In this document: positions 1 through 8,587 of the stretch, piece by piece | Position numbering within the stretch: position 1 is the stretch's first letter | How the letters are laid out: the number at the start of each line of letters is the position of its first letter | Origin: an uncultured Oscillospiraceae bacterium | GTDB taxonomy: Bacteria > Bacillota > Clostridia > Oscillospirales > Acutalibacteraceae | Direction of reading: 5' to 3' | DNA: 64,000 nucleotides | NCBI GenBank assembly: GCA_900539165.1 | Contig: UQAZ01000012.1 | Span: 1 to 64,000, forward strand | The notes under the pieces: generated by a model | What the model saw: only the letters and a program-made list of their open reading frames with translations | Database searches by the model: none | Told to the model about the DNA's origin: nothing | Position numbers and translations under genes: made by a program

Positions 1-1230
1 AATATCATTTAAGCTGACCTTATATTCGCTCTCGGGTATTGAGTTAATTTTTTCGTCCTCGCACTCCGATTTGTTCGGGGTATGCGACACAGAAGCCACA
101 CGCCAAAAGTCGTCTGCACTCTCCTGCTTAAATCTAATCTGAGTTGCCTCCTGCTGAGGCTGCGCATAAAGGTCAATCTTTCCGCTTACGGTAGTCTGAA
201 CAGGTTGCGTCTTAGGCTTAAATTTAACCTCCACAGGCGTATCAAGCGTTTCAATAGCCGATTTAACTCCGTAGTAAACAAGTTCAAATACGGGTCGTTC
301 GTTTACGAATCTCACCTCAATCTTTGCCGGGTGAACATTCACATCAACAAAAGACGGGTTACATTCAATATTCAGCACACAACCGGGAAATTTGCCGACC
401 ATAATGGAATTACGGTAAGCCTGCTCCAAAGCTGCCATGGCCGTTTGCGATTTAACATATCGGGAATTGATAAAGAAATACTGCATTGCCCTGCTTTTTC
501 TTGAAAGGGACGGCTTAGTAACGAAGCCCGATACTCGCATATTATTAATCTCGTAATCAACACTTATCAGCGACGCTGTAAAGTCCCTGCCAAGTACGCT
601 GTATATTGTATCCTTCAAATTGCCGTTTCCGGGAGTTATCAGCGCCTGCTTTGAATCCCTGATAAATCTAAACGAAATTTCGGGATGACTGAGTGCGATT
701 TTTTCAACAACACCTGCCACGGCATTACCCTCGGTAACATCCTTTTTCAAAAACTTCATTCTCGCAGGAGTGTTATAGAAAATGTCCGACACGACAATAG
801 TTGTACCGTTAGGACAGCCGGCGTCTTTGAGAGAAATCTCCTGAGAACCTGCAATTTCGTAACAGGTGCCGACCTCCTCGTCTGCGCTCTTTGTAAGAAG
901 CTGTACCCTTGCGACAGCCGAAATGGAAGCCATTGCTTCGCCTCTGAAGCCAAGAGTGCCGATATGCTCCAAATCACTGCCCGTTTCTATCTTTGAGGTT
1001 GCGTGAGAAACGAACACTTTTTTTACCTCGCTTCTTGCAATACCGCAACCGTCGTCGGTAATTCGGATATATGTTGAACCGCCGTTTCTAATCTCAACGG
1101 TTATATTTTTCGCACCTGCGTCAATGGAATTTTCTATCATTTCCTTAACAACAGATGACGGGCGTTCAACCACCTCGCCTGCTGCGATAAGTTGATATAC
1201 TTCCTTTGGCAATACATTAATTTTTTGCAA
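1..1230 (-). CDS. mutL: DNA mismatch repair protein MutL (N-terminal 410 residues; C-terminus beyond window)
   Basis: MutL is the ATP-driven matchmaker of methyl-independent mismatch repair and acts with MutS. The reverse strand is open from 1230 to the window edge. It begins with the GHKL ATPase motifs of the family: a region reading LIAAGEVVERPSSVVKEMIE, then the Asp-x-Gly-x-Gly loop (DDGCGI) and the GFRGEAMASI motif, followed by the transducer domain with NVHPAK. The start chosen is a TTG at 1228-1230, because GGAGGTG lies 6 bases upstream and the N-terminus then matches the family (MQKINVLP). The C-terminal endonuclease/dimerisation part is not in the window. It follows mutS by 22 bases and is surely co-transcribed. 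Confidence 0.96.
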   Translation of the reverse strand, partial: MQKINVLPKEVYQLIAAGEVVERPSSVVKEMIENSIDAGAKNITVEIRNGGSTYIRITDDGCGIARSEVKKVFVSHATSKIETGSDLEHIGTLGFRGEAMASISAVARVQLLTKSADEEVGTCYEIAGSQEISLKDAGCPNGTTIVVSDIFYNTPARMKFLKKDVTEGNAVAGVVEKIALSHPEISFRFIRDSKQALITPGNGNLKDTIYSVLGRDFTASLISVDYEINNMRVSGFVTKPSLSRKSRAMQYFFINSRYVKSQTAMAALEQAYRNSIMVGKFPGCVLNIECNPSFVDVNVHPAKIEVRFVNERPVFELVYYGVKSAIETLDTPVEVKFKPKTQPVQTTVSGKIDLYAQPQQEATQIRFKQESADDFWRVASVSHTPNKSECEDEKINSIPESEYKVSLNDI

Positions 1231-1252
1231 GACAGTCACCTCCCATAAAATA

Positions 1253-3886
1253 TCAGTCTGTAATTTCCTCCGCCTTTTTCTTCAGGTCGTAAAGCGTTTG
1301 CATTGCTTCAATAGGAGTAAGTGTGTTTATGTCAATCGCCTTTATAAGTTCGAGCATTTCGTCTGTTGACTTGGTCTTAAAGTTGAACTGAATGTCCTCA
1401 TCGTCGTCCTCCTCAACAGCGTTTTCAGCCTTAAAGTCGATTTCGATTTTATTTGCTTCAAGCTCCTTTAATATCGCCTTTGCTCTCTTAGTTACCGCTG
1501 ACGGAACGCCTGCAAGCTTAGCAACCTCGATACCGAAGCTTTGGTCTGCGCCGCCGTGAACAATTCTGCGCAGAAATGTAATATCGTCGCCCCTCTTCTT
1601 TACGGCAACGGAATAGTTATTAACTCCGCTGAGCATACCCTCCATAGCGGTAAGCTCGTGATAATGCGTAGCGAAAAGAGTTTTTGCACCGATTTTCTTA
1701 ACTACATATTCCAAAACGGCTCTGGCAATACTCATACCGTCAAAGGTGGATGTTCCTCTGCCTATTTCGTCAAGAATGATAAGTGATTTATCGGTTGCAT
1801 TTTTAAGAATTGACGACACCTCGTTCATCTCTACCATAAAGGTTGACTGTCCTGTCGCAAGGTCGTCGGAAGCACCTACACGGGTAAAGATTGCATCACA
1901 AACCGAAACCCTTGCACTTCTTGCAGGAACGAACGAGCCGATTTGAGCCATAAGCACAATCAATGCGGTCTGTCTCATATATGTAGACTTACCTGCCATA
2001 TTAGGGCCTGTAATAATCGAACACTTATTATCTTTGCAATCAAGGAGCGTATCGTTAGGAACGAACGGTGAGTCCTCAAGCAAAGCCTCAACGACCGGGT
2101 GTCTGCCGTCCTTAATATCCAATGCACCGTCGGTAGTAATCTGCGGACAGCAATAATTATTCTTATACGCAATTTGAGCAAGTGAGGTCAACGCATCAAG
2201 ACAAGCAAGTGCCTTTGCCGTACGCTGTATTCTTTCTACCTGCTCCCCTATTTTTGAACGGACATCACAAAATGCCTCGTACTCGAGTGCAACACATCTG
2301 TCCTTTGCTCCGAGTACCTTACCCTCAAGCTCTTTAAGCTCCTGAGTAATATATCTTTCGCAATTAGTTAAGGTCTGCTTACGAATGTATGTATCGGGTA
2401 CTAAATCCTTGTACGAATTTGTAACCTCAATGAAATAACCGAAAACCTTATTATACGAAACCTTCAGCTTAGGGATACCGGTAGCCTCCTTTTCCCTTGC
2501 CTCGATTGAGCTAAGCACATCCGAGCCGTGATTAAGAATATCATTAAGGCTGTCAATTTCGTCATCGTATCCGTGAGCGATAATTCCGCCCTCACGAACA
2601 GAGAACGGTGGATTTTCGACAATCGCTCTGTCTATTAAATCGTGAACATCTCTAAGTTCATCAATATCCGAATAAACACTCTTGAGCAATGATGCCGACG
2701 CACCCGAAAGCCTCTGCTTTAACTGCGGTAAATTATCAAGCGTTGAATAAAGAGAACGAAGCTCCTTTGCATTAGCCGTGCCGTATGCGATACGGCTCAT
2801 AAGACGCTCAATATCATTAATGCCTGTCAAAAGGCTCTTAATATCGTCACGAAGCATATTATCGTCAACAAGCTCTGCAACCGCATTTTGCCTCTTAGTA
2901 ATCTGAGACACATTTACAAGCGGTCTTTCAAGCCACGAACGAAGCGTACGCTTGCCCATAGCGGTCTTGGTATTATCAAGCACCCACAAAAGCGAATGTC
3001 GTTTGTCGCCCGTCATCATCGAACGGGTAAGCTCAAGATTTCTCCTTGCGCTTATATCGAGCTTCATAAACTCGCTTTCTTCGTAATACTCAATCTGTGA
3101 CGGAGTTTCCAGCTCATCGGTTTTTCTGTTTTCCCTAAGATAAAGAATAACGGCACCGAGAGCGCAAACGCCCGCTTTGCTTCTGCCGATGCCAAGCGAA
3201 TCAATCTCGCTCTTATTCATAGTCTGCAAAATCAAATTTGTCGAATTGTCAAAATCAAAGTTTTCGTCCTCGATATACTGAATATCGACATCAAGCCTTG
3301 ATTTAACAAACTTTGAAACATCGTCAAACGCTTCAAACGAACGATTAGCCAAAATCTCCTTTGGCGAATATGTAGAAAGCTGATTGTTAAGCTTTTCCGA
3401 AGCGTCCTTAGCCGACATACTCGTAATATGAAATTCACCCGTTGAAACATCGGCAAAGCATACGCCGATTTCGTTATCTCTGTTGCAAATCGCACAAAGA
3501 TAATTATTAATACCGTCATCCAAAATGTTATTTTCAATGACTGTGCCGGGTGTTATGATTCTTACGACATCCCTCTTGACGAGTTTTTTCGTAAGTGCCG
3601 GATCCTCCATCTGCTCGCATATTGCAACCTTATAGCCGTATGACACAAGCTTTGCAATATAGTTATCGGCAGAATGAAACGGTACTCCGCACATCGGCGC
3701 CCTCTCGCCCTGACCGCAATCCTTACCGGTCAGCACCAAATCAAGCACCTGCGACGCTATCTTTGCATCGTCAAAAAACATCTCGTAAAAATCACCAAGA
3801 CGGAAGAACAAAATCGTTCCCGGATATTGTGATTTAATTTCAAAATATTGTGCCATCATAGGAGACAGCTTTTGTTCCTTTGCCAT
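1253..3886 (-). CDS. mutS: DNA mismatch repair protein MutS
   Basis: MutS recognises mispairs and small loops. The protein is about 877 residues, normal for MutS1. It has the N-terminal mismatch-binding domain with the wedge motif around FYEMF (about residue 37), the connector, core/lever and clamp domains, and a C-terminal ABC-type ATPase with Walker A GPNMAGKST, a Walker B ILDEIGRGTST and the ATHYHEL switch. An in-frame GTG lies at 3895, but the ATG at 3886 is preferred because GGTGA lies 5 bases ahead of it. It stands between ricA and mutL in the order miaB-ricA-mutS-mutL; Bacillus has the same order with cotE inserted. Confidence 0.97.
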   Translation of the reverse strand: MAKEQKLSPMMAQYFEIKSQYPGTILFFRLGDFYEMFFDDAKIASQVLDLVLTGKDCGQGERAPMCGVPFHSADNYIAKLVSYGYKVAICEQMEDPALTKKLVKRDVVRIITPGTVIENNILDDGINNYLCAICNRDNEIGVCFADVSTGEFHITSMSAKDASEKLNNQLSTYSPKEILANRSFEAFDDVSKFVKSRLDVDIQYIEDENFDFDNSTNLILQTMNKSEIDSLGIGRSKAGVCALGAVILYLRENRKTDELETPSQIEYYEESEFMKLDISARRNLELTRSMMTGDKRHSLLWVLDNTKTAMGKRTLRSWLERPLVNVSQITKRQNAVAELVDDNMLRDDIKSLLTGINDIERLMSRIAYGTANAKELRSLYSTLDNLPQLKQRLSGASASLLKSVYSDIDELRDVHDLIDRAIVENPPFSVREGGIIAHGYDDEIDSLNDILNHGSDVLSSIEAREKEATGIPKLKVSYNKVFGYFIEVTNSYKDLVPDTYIRKQTLTNCERYITQELKELEGKVLGAKDRCVALEYEAFCDVRSKIGEQVERIQRTAKALACLDALTSLAQIAYKNNYCCPQITTDGALDIKDGRHPVVEALLEDSPFVPNDTLLDCKDNKCSIITGPNMAGKSTYMRQTALIVLMAQIGSFVPARSARVSVCDAIFTRVGASDDLATGQSTFMVEMNEVSSILKNATDKSLIILDEIGRGTSTFDGMSIARAVLEYVVKKIGAKTLFATHYHELTAMEGMLSGVNNYSVAVKKRGDDITFLRRIVHGGADQSFGIEVAKLAGVPSAVTKRAKAILKELEANKIEIDFKAENAVEEDDDEDIQFNFKTKSTDEMLELIKAIDINTLTPIEAMQTLYDLKKKAEEITD

Positions 3887-3970
3887 TTTGTTCACCGTCC
3901 TGTTGCAGGCGAAGGTCTCGCCTGCTAAAATTTCAGTATTTAATGCGTAGCTTTGATTAATTTATATTAA

Positions 3971-4381
3971 TCAGTGGCAGCCTCCGCAAGTGCAGCAGTC
4001 ATGTGTGCAGTCCGAAGCAGGAATTTCGCAAGTAGCCGGGTCCTGACCGTCAAAGAAAAGACCAATCATCTGGCTGATGTACTGTGCCATCTGCTCCATC
4101 TCAGCTGCTGCGGCAGAATAATTCTTCATATTCTCGCCGTCCATAACTTTAGTGTAAAGGTCCTGATATTCCTGCTGAAGCTCAGCGATTCTGTCCTGAG
4201 AAGCTTCCTCGCCTTTTTCAGCCTCCTGCTGATATTTAAGAGTGATAAGTTGCATTTCCTGCATCTGTGCCTGAAGGCTCTCGTCTGCGTCGTTTGCCTT
4301 TGCAGCCTTTTGGAGTGCCTCAAATCTTGGGTCTGCCTGAATTTCCTTTCCAAGCTCTCTGAGTGCTGATTCTAAACTCAT
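3971..4381 (-). CDS. ricA: YlbF/YmcA family protein, probable RicA orthologue with Cys-rich tail
   Basis: This 136-residue helical protein belongs to the YlbF/YmcA family (Com_YlbF). In Bacillus, RicA, RicF and RicT form a complex with iron-sulfur clusters that steers RNase Y mRNA maturation and affects competence, biofilm and Spo0A phosphorylation. The body (about residues 1-110) is a Gln/Glu-rich helical bundle. The last 19 residues hold six cysteines (118, 125, 129, 130, 132, 135) and two histidines, ending CCTCGGCH, which suits metal or Fe-S binding. Its start overlaps the miaB stop (ATGA), so the two are translationally coupled. Position between miaB and mutS matches ymcA in Bacillus, which favours RicA over RicF; the paralogue assignment is inferred from synteny. 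Confidence 0.85.
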   Translation of the reverse strand: MSLESALRELGKEIQADPRFEALQKAAKANDADESLQAQMQEMQLITLKYQQEAEKGEEASQDRIAELQQEYQDLYTKVMDGENMKNYSAAAAEMEQMAQYISQMIGLFFDGQDPATCEIPASDCTHDCCTCGGCH

Positions 4382-5808
4382 ATGTCATTCCTTTCTAATT
4401 CACCCAGCATAACATAGGTGAGTGGCTCGGTAACTTTTATTTTTCTGAAAGAGCCGATGAGCCGTTCGTCTCCCTCAAATTCTATAATCAAATTGCCGTC
4501 TGTTCTTGCGGCAAGATAATTATCTCCCTGCTTGCCCTTTGCGTAAACGAAGCACTTAAAGGTTTTTCCCTTATGCTGTGCCATCTGCTCGGCGGAGATT
4601 TCCTCCTGAACCTTCAAAAGCTCTCTCATCCATTTCGACTTTTCCTCGTAAGCAACAGGGTCGTCCATCTCAGCCGCAGGTGTACCCTGTCTTGCCGAAT
4701 AGATAAATGTGAACAGGCTCGTTGCCTTTATTTCCTTAACAAGAGAAACGGTGTCTAAAAATTCCTCGTAAGTTTCTCCCGGGAAGCCGACGATAATATC
4801 GCTTGTGATAGAAAGCTCGTCACCCATAAGCTCCTTAGCGTAATTGATGAGCGAAAGGTATCTTTCCCTTGTGTAGGAGCGATTCATAGCCTTCAGCACT
4901 CTGTCATTACCGCTTTGAAACGGCAGGTGCAAATGAGTGGCAACCTTGTCGCACTCAGCCATTGTTTCAATAAGCTCCTTAGTGCAATCCTTTGGGTGCG
5001 AGGTCATAAAGCGAATCCTGAAATCACCGTCAAGGTCGTTGAGCATTCTCAAAAGCTCGGAGAATGTAACGCTCGGAGTTAAATCCTTACCGTAGGAATT
5101 AACATTTTGACCGAGGAGGGTTATTTCCTTATACCCCTCATTTACCAAACACTTAAACTCGGCAACTACATCCTCAACCTCACGACTTCTCTCTCTGCCT
5201 CTGACATAAGGAACTATGCAGTAAGAGCAGAAATTGTTACAGCCGTACATAATCGGTATCCAAGCCTTACGGTCGTTATCTCTTTTTACAGGAATACCCT
5301 CTGCGATAACTCCGTCCATATCCGGAAGCTCAAAAATCCTTCTTTTACCGATGAGTGCTTTATAAAGCAACTCGGGCAATCTATGAACTACATGTGTGCC
5401 GAACACCAAATCAACAAATGCAAAGCTGTTTTTGATTTTTTGTGCAATATGTTTTTGCTGCATCATGCAACCGCAAAGAGCAATAATAACATCAGGGTTT
5501 TTAAGTTTATATTTTTTAAGCGCTCCGACATTGCCGAACACTCTGTCCTCGGCATGCTCTCTGACGGCACAGGTGTTGAAGATAATAAGCTTTGCCTTTT
5601 CTCTTTCTTCGGTAAAGCCGTATCCCATCTGCTCAAGCATACCCTTAATATGCTCGCTGTCCGCAACATTTTGCTGGCATCCATAGGTAACAACGCAGGC
5701 AAGAGGCTTGTCCTGATAGCGACTTTGAATAAGGTTATTCACTTTTGCCGTAAAGCCCTTTTGAAGTTCAAGCTCCTCTTGAGAAACTTTTTTAATTTCT
5801 ACTGCCAT
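4378..5808 (-). CDS. miaB: tRNA-2-methylthio-N6-isopentenyladenosine37 synthase MiaB
   Basis: MiaB is a radical-SAM methylthiotransferase that converts i6A37 to ms2i6A37 in tRNAs reading UNN codons. The protein is 476 residues. It has the N-terminal UPF0004 domain (TYGCQQN followed by further cluster cysteines, such as NTCAVRE and GCMMQ), the radical-SAM core with the CxxxCxxC site in GCNNFCSYC, and a C-terminal TRAM domain. The ATG at 5808 is chosen over an upstream in-frame start at 5823 because TAGGTG lies 5 bases before it. It is the first gene of the miaB-ricA-mutS-mutL operon, with a good promoter just upstream. Confidence 0.96.
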   Translation of the reverse strand: MAVEIKKVSQEELELQKGFTAKVNNLIQSRYQDKPLACVVTYGCQQNVADSEHIKGMLEQMGYGFTEEREKAKLIIFNTCAVREHAEDRVFGNVGALKKYKLKNPDVIIALCGCMMQQKHIAQKIKNSFAFVDLVFGTHVVHRLPELLYKALIGKRRIFELPDMDGVIAEGIPVKRDNDRKAWIPIMYGCNNFCSYCIVPYVRGRERSREVEDVVAEFKCLVNEGYKEITLLGQNVNSYGKDLTPSVTFSELLRMLNDLDGDFRIRFMTSHPKDCTKELIETMAECDKVATHLHLPFQSGNDRVLKAMNRSYTRERYLSLINYAKELMGDELSITSDIIVGFPGETYEEFLDTVSLVKEIKATSLFTFIYSARQGTPAAEMDDPVAYEEKSKWMRELLKVQEEISAEQMAQHKGKTFKCFVYAKGKQGDNYLAARTDGNLIIEFEGDERLIGSFRKIKVTEPLTYVMLGELERNDI

Positions 5809-5843
5809 AGTACACCTACCCACAATAATCCATAATATTAACT

Positions 5844-5872
5844 ATTATAACAGACACACACCTCATATTCAA
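5844..5872 (-). promoter_or_regulatory. Sigma-A-type promoter of miaB-ricA-mutS-mutL
   Basis: Reading the minus strand, TTGAAT and TATAAT are separated by 17 bases. The expected start is near 5837, giving a leader of about 30 bases. Seen directly as a sequence match; not tested. Confidence 0.7.
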
Positions 5873-5921
5873 TAATAAATTACTAAAATATATAATAAAT
5901 TATATATAATATATAAGACAG

Positions 5922-5950
5922 TTGATTTTAACAAAGGATAATGGTATCAT
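5922..5950 (+). promoter_or_regulatory. Probable promoter of malQ
   Basis: TTGATT and TATCAT are separated by 17 bases in an AT-rich divergent intergenic region. The predicted start lies near 5957, so the hairpin at 5968-6007 would be in the 5' leader. Confidence 0.5.
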
Positions 5951-5967
5951 AATATCTGTTAAATTAT

Positions 5968-6007
5968 AAAGCGACGAAAGAAAAACGAAGCATAAATCAG
6001 TCGCTTT
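5968..6007 (+). promoter_or_regulatory. Inverted repeat in the malQ leader
   Basis: AAAGCGAC at 5968-5975 and GTCGCTTT at 6000-6007 form a perfect 8-base inverted repeat with a 24-base loop, ending about 13 bases before the malQ ribosome binding site. No U-run follows, so it is not a terminator. It could be an mRNA structure or half of a regulator site. Confidence 0.4.
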
Positions 6008-6031
6008 GACTTACACAGCGAGGTGAAACAA

Positions 6032-7555
6032 ATGTTAAAACACAGAGGCGCAGGCGTTTTAATGCACATAAGCAGTATACCGTCGCCGTATGCAGTCGGT
6101 GTTTTTTCAAATGAGACAAAGCATTTTATCGACAGAATTTCAGATATGGGTTTCAGTTATTGGCAGGTTTTGCCGTTCAACCCGACAGATATGGCTAATT
6201 CTCCCTATTGCAGTATATCGGCATTTGCAGGCGATTACATCTACATCAATCCCGAGGGATTGCGTGATATGGGGCTGATTTGCGATGAAGACGTAAGAGA
6301 AAACATTTATGACGAAACTCCCTACACGGCAGGCTACGAATACGCTAAAGAGAAGCGTTTAGCCACGCTTAAAAAAGCGTTTTTGGGCATAAACGACGAG
6401 CTTGCGCTTAAAATCAAAGAGTTTGAGCTTGACAACCCGTGGCTGACCGATTATGCGGTGTTTATGGCTGTAAAAGAGGCTGAGGGCAATCGACCTTGGT
6501 GGGAATGGCAAGAAAAGCACGCAAGATATTTTGAGTGCATAAAAGACATATATTCCTTTGAAGAAAAGGCTGCTTTTTGGAAATTCGTTCAATATATTTT
6601 CTACACCCAATGGTACGAAATAAAGGACTATGCAAACAAAAAAGGCGTTGCCGTAATCGGAGATATGCCGATTTATGTAGCTATGGACAGCGTTGACGCT
6701 TGGTCTGAAAATTCGATGTTTCAGATAGACGAAAAAACCTTGAAGCCGAAAAAGGTTGCGGGTGTTCCGCCCGATTATTTCAGCGAGGACGGTCAGCTTT
6801 GGGGCAATCCTCTTTACGATTGGGACAGAATGAAAGAGGACGGATATTCGTGGTGGCTGTCAAGACTTGAGCATAATTTGAAAATCTACGACACCGTCAG
6901 AATAGACCATTTCAGAGCGTTTGCTTCATATTGGGCAATACCTGCCGACAGCAAAAGTGCCAAAAACGGCGAATGGATTGACGGTCCGAAAATGGAGTTT
7001 TTCAACGCAGTATTTGAGCGTTTTGGCAATGACGCACCGATTATCGCAGAGGATTTAGGTACATTCGGAGAAGATGTTATAAAGCTTCTCGACGACACGG
7101 GATTTCCCGGAATGAAGGTCGTTCAATTCGGCTTCGACCCTAACGGTGATTCCTCTCATATGCCGCACAACGCAGTCAAAAACAGCATAAATTATATCGG
7201 CACCCACGACAACAACACCATACTTGGATGGCTGTGGGAAGCAAGTGAGAGCGAAAGAAAATTCGCACTAAATTACTGTCGCTTCAGCGGTGATAATTGG
7301 GGCGACGGAGGCTATCAAAGTCGTTCGTGCAGAGCAGTGATTGAAACCGTATGGCAAAGTGCCTCAAATATTGCAATCATTGCATTTCAGGATATGTGCG
7401 GCTTCGGCTCGGACGCAAGAATGAACATACCCGGAGTACCCGAAAAGAACTGGAGATTTCGCACAACAAGGGAAACAATCGACAGCGTTGACACAGAATA
7501 TTTTAAGCGCATTAACTCTCTATACAGAAGAATGTATCCGGTTTTTGAATACTAA
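6032..7555 (+). CDS. malQ: 4-alpha-glucanotransferase (amylomaltase)
   Basis: MalQ is a GH77 disproportionating enzyme that moves maltosyl and longer glucan units in maltodextrin and glycogen metabolism. The protein is 507 residues, the usual bacterial length. It opens with the family start RGAGVLMHISSIPSPY, and carries VRIDHFRAF with the nucleophilic Asp (near residue 292), IIAEDLG with the acid/base Glu (near 338) and GTHDNNT with the third carboxylate (near 392). The ATG at 6032 follows GAGGTG by 6 bases; the upstream GTG at 6023 lies inside that ribosome binding site. It is monocistronic, closed by a terminator shared with the convergent lipid kinase gene. Confidence 0.95.
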   Translation: MLKHRGAGVLMHISSIPSPYAVGVFSNETKHFIDRISDMGFSYWQVLPFNPTDMANSPYCSISAFAGDYIYINPEGLRDMGLICDEDVRENIYDETPYTAGYEYAKEKRLATLKKAFLGINDELALKIKEFELDNPWLTDYAVFMAVKEAEGNRPWWEWQEKHARYFECIKDIYSFEEKAAFWKFVQYIFYTQWYEIKDYANKKGVAVIGDMPIYVAMDSVDAWSENSMFQIDEKTLKPKKVAGVPPDYFSEDGQLWGNPLYDWDRMKEDGYSWWLSRLEHNLKIYDTVRIDHFRAFASYWAIPADSKSAKNGEWIDGPKMEFFNAVFERFGNDAPIIAEDLGTFGEDVIKLLDDTGFPGMKVVQFGFDPNGDSSHMPHNAVKNSINYIGTHDNNTILGWLWEASESERKFALNYCRFSGDNWGDGGYQSRSCRAVIETVWQSASNIAIIAFQDMCGFGSDARMNIPGVPEKNWRFRTTRETIDSVDTEYFKRINSLYRRMYPVFEY

Positions 7556-7556
7556 A

Positions 7557-7593
7557 AAAAGTTCCTGTGGATTTAATCCATAGGAACTTTTCT
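7557..7593. terminator. Bidirectional terminator between malQ and the lipid kinase gene
   Basis: AAAAGTTCCTGTGGAT pairs with ATCCATAGGAACTTTT around a 3-4 base loop, giving A- and T-runs on both sides. It serves malQ on the plus strand and the end of the tyrA-to-lipid-kinase cluster on the minus strand. Confidence 0.85.
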
Positions 7594-7603
7594 TTTACAA
7601 TTT

Positions 7604-8563
7604 TTAATCCTTAATCACGCAAAGCTTCAACGCTTTAGGCTCAACCTTGAAATTAACCTCGTAATAATCAAAGTTTTCGCCGTCACAATTTCCCGGCAAT
7701 TTTCTGCCGTTTTGGGAATAAATCTTTCCCGATTTTATGTAGTAGTTATGACAAAGCGGTGATACGGTTTCGTCAAGAGTACCGTTGGCATATTTTTTGA
7801 TAAGAGGCATTGCCTTGATAAGAGACAGTCCGTCTATCAAGCATACATCCAAAAGTCCGTCGTCAAGCACGCTGTGCGGTGCAGGACAGAATCCTCCTCC
7901 GTACCAGCTTGCATTGCATATAGCCATAAGTGCATAGTCCTTATGATTTTCGCTGACAACAAAATCCTCCCCCGAGTTCTTGTCGTAGCAATTAAGCTCA
8001 TAAGAAATATCATAATGAATCGGTTTCATTAATATAGGTGCAACCGCCAAATCATACGCATTATGACCTAAAAACGGTGCTTTATCAGCCATTTTTCTAC
8101 CCAGCGTCTCAACCAGTGTGTCAAGACCGTAGGACATTACATTTATACATTTTTCGCCATTATAATCAATAAGGTCAATAGGCTTAATATCGTACCTTAT
8201 CTTACCGTTATAAAATCCAAAGGATTTAATGACATTCTCCACATTTATTTTCTTTGTGCCATAAATCTTTTTAGCAAAATCATTACCCATTCCGAGTGGA
8301 ATAACCATCATAGGTGTGTCTGTTCCGGCAATTCCGTTTGCAATCTCGTGAACGGTACCGTCACCGCCGCACGACACAATTACACAATTTTCGCCGTATT
8401 TTTCGCTATAATGAGCAGCTATTTTTTTAGCCTCGCCCGGGGCATGGGTTTCCTCAATAATCATATCATCGTCTAAGCGACGAAATGTAGATTTTATTCT
8501 GTAAAAAATCTTTTCCTTGTCATCGTTTCCCGCAATAGGATTAACTATAAAAACGTATTTCAT
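7604..8563 (-). CDS. Diacylglycerol kinase-like lipid kinase (YegS/DgkB/BmrU family)
   Basis: This 319-residue protein has the DAGK catalytic domain: an N-terminal VNPIAGN motif, the nucleotide-binding GGDGTVHEI loop (near residue 66) and IPLGMGNDFA. Family members phosphorylate diacylglycerol or related lipids at the membrane; DgkB recycles diacylglycerol from lipoteichoic acid synthesis in Firmicutes. The substrate cannot be read from sequence. GGGAGGG stands 6 bases before the ATG. It lies 24 bases downstream of galK and is probably the last gene of the same transcript. Confidence 0.88.
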   Translation of the reverse strand: MKYVFIVNPIAGNDDKEKIFYRIKSTFRRLDDDMIIEETHAPGEAKKIAAHYSEKYGENCVIVSCGGDGTVHEIANGIAGTDTPMMVIPLGMGNDFAKKIYGTKKINVENVIKSFGFYNGKIRYDIKPIDLIDYNGEKCINVMSYGLDTLVETLGRKMADKAPFLGHNAYDLAVAPILMKPIHYDISYELNCYDKNSGEDFVVSENHKDYALMAICNASWYGGGFCPAPHSVLDDGLLDVCLIDGLSLIKAMPLIKKYANGTLDETVSPLCHNYYIKSGKIYSQNGRKLPGNCDGENFDYYEVNFKVEPKALKLCVIKD

Positions 8564-8587
8564 AATATCCCTCCCGTTCGTGCTAAA

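Noticed and set aside
5107..5835. 242-codon open frame on the plus strand
   Set aside because: Antisense of miaB; no family resemblance and it would run against a well-supported operon.
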